Below are positions 5,507 through 5,670 of a DNA stretch of 5,670 nucleotides, in pieces. Where the stretch lies: positions 1 to 5,670 of the forward strand of contig JAQBNV010000128.1 of assembly GCA_028288395.1 (NCBI GenBank), in the 5' to 3' direction. Each line of letters begins with the position of its first letter. Position 1 is the first letter of the stretch. A model generated the notes under the pieces. The model was not told the origin of the DNA, did not search any database, and worked only from the letters and a program-made list of their open reading frames with translations. The position numbers and the translations under genes are program-made. Source of the DNA: Adhaeribacter sp. GTDB lineage: Bacteria > Bacteroidota > Bacteroidia > Cytophagales > Hymenobacteraceae.

Positions 5507-5670
5507 TTATAAATGAAAATCGCCGGCAGCTTCGGGTTGGTAGATAATATCGTCGATCATTATTTTTACCTTGCCGCTGGTTATTTCCCAGTTGATAACC
5601 TCGCCCTTTTTTTAGCCCAGTAAGGCCGTTGCTATTGGGGCAAAAATTTTTATTTTATTCTTTTTAATAT
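5507..5670 (-). pseudogene. C-terminal part of a GreA/GreB/Rnk-family protein, interrupted by an in-frame stop
   Basis: Read leftward from the right edge, the frame gives IKKNKIKIFAPIATALLG, then TAA (5614-5612), then KKGEVINWEI, and ends in Y-Q-P-E-A-A-G-D-F-H-L before a second TAA (5509-5507). The A-P-I-x-x-A-L-L-G-x-x-x-G-E core and the YQPEAAGD ending are diagnostic of the FKBP-like C-terminal domain of the Gre/Rnk family, which binds in the RNA polymerase secondary channel. E. coli Rnk, as I recall it, ends in YQPEAAGDYLL. Both halves are in the same frame, so only one codon is wrong. At this site relatives have a residue such as Leu or Tyr, and TTA or TAT would each become TAA by one base change. 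A product ending at 5612 would lack about a third of the domain. The start of the gene lies beyond the window. Alternatives are a sequencing error next to the run of seven A bases, or a short but functional variant. Confidence 0.75.

Noticed and set aside
5612..5614. Programmed recoding or stop-codon readthrough at the TAA in the Gre/Rnk remnant
   Set aside because: TAA is the least readthrough-prone stop, there is no downstream recoding structure evident, and the family has no known recoding; mutation or sequence error is simpler.

Overview
The window looks like a chromosomal segment of a Bacteroidota bacterium, probably Cytophagales (Hymenobacteraceae-like). This is inferred from A-rich gene leaders without Shine-Dalgarno sequences, a possible TTG-N20-TAnnTTT-type promoter, a sharp contrast between moderate-GC genes and very AT-rich spacers, and protein features. 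No marker gene settles the taxonomy. All recognisable genes lie on the minus strand and read right to left.

Bases 4920 to 1 hold one tightly packed operon that runs off the left edge. In transcription order it encodes an alpha/beta hydrolase with a cysteine nucleophile elbow (4920-3865), an acetoacetate-decarboxylase-fold protein (3846-2950), three small four-helix membrane proteins (2932-2396 DUF1772-like, 2448-2038 unassigned, 2038-1616 DUF4345-like), a patatin-like lipase with an extra beta-rich C-terminal domain (1638-169), and the first 46 residues of a further protein (138 to beyond base 1), possibly a metallophosphoesterase. Gene gaps are 17 to 30 nt or the genes overlap (53, 1 and 23 nt), so co-transcription and translational coupling are likely. 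The hydrolase closely resembles the domain found with cholesterol-oxidase-like GMC oxidoreductases in other bacteria. The operon may therefore process a hydrophobic, sterol- or polyketide-like or other neutral lipid at or in the membrane. The substrate is unknown, and a GMC oxidoreductase is predicted just beyond the left edge.

Bases 4921-5506 are an AT-rich spacer with no credible gene. It carries a candidate operon promoter whose upstream box sits in the middle of a 20-bp AT palindrome, a good minus-strand terminator (5212-5260), a second palindrome (5304-5327), and a striking GC-rich hairpin with 25-bp arms (5393-5452).

Bases 5507-5670 hold the C-terminal end of a GreA/GreB/Rnk-family RNA-polymerase-binding protein. 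An in-frame TAA interrupts the conserved core about 34 codons before the natural end, so this copy appears to be a recent pseudogene, or the base is a sequence error.
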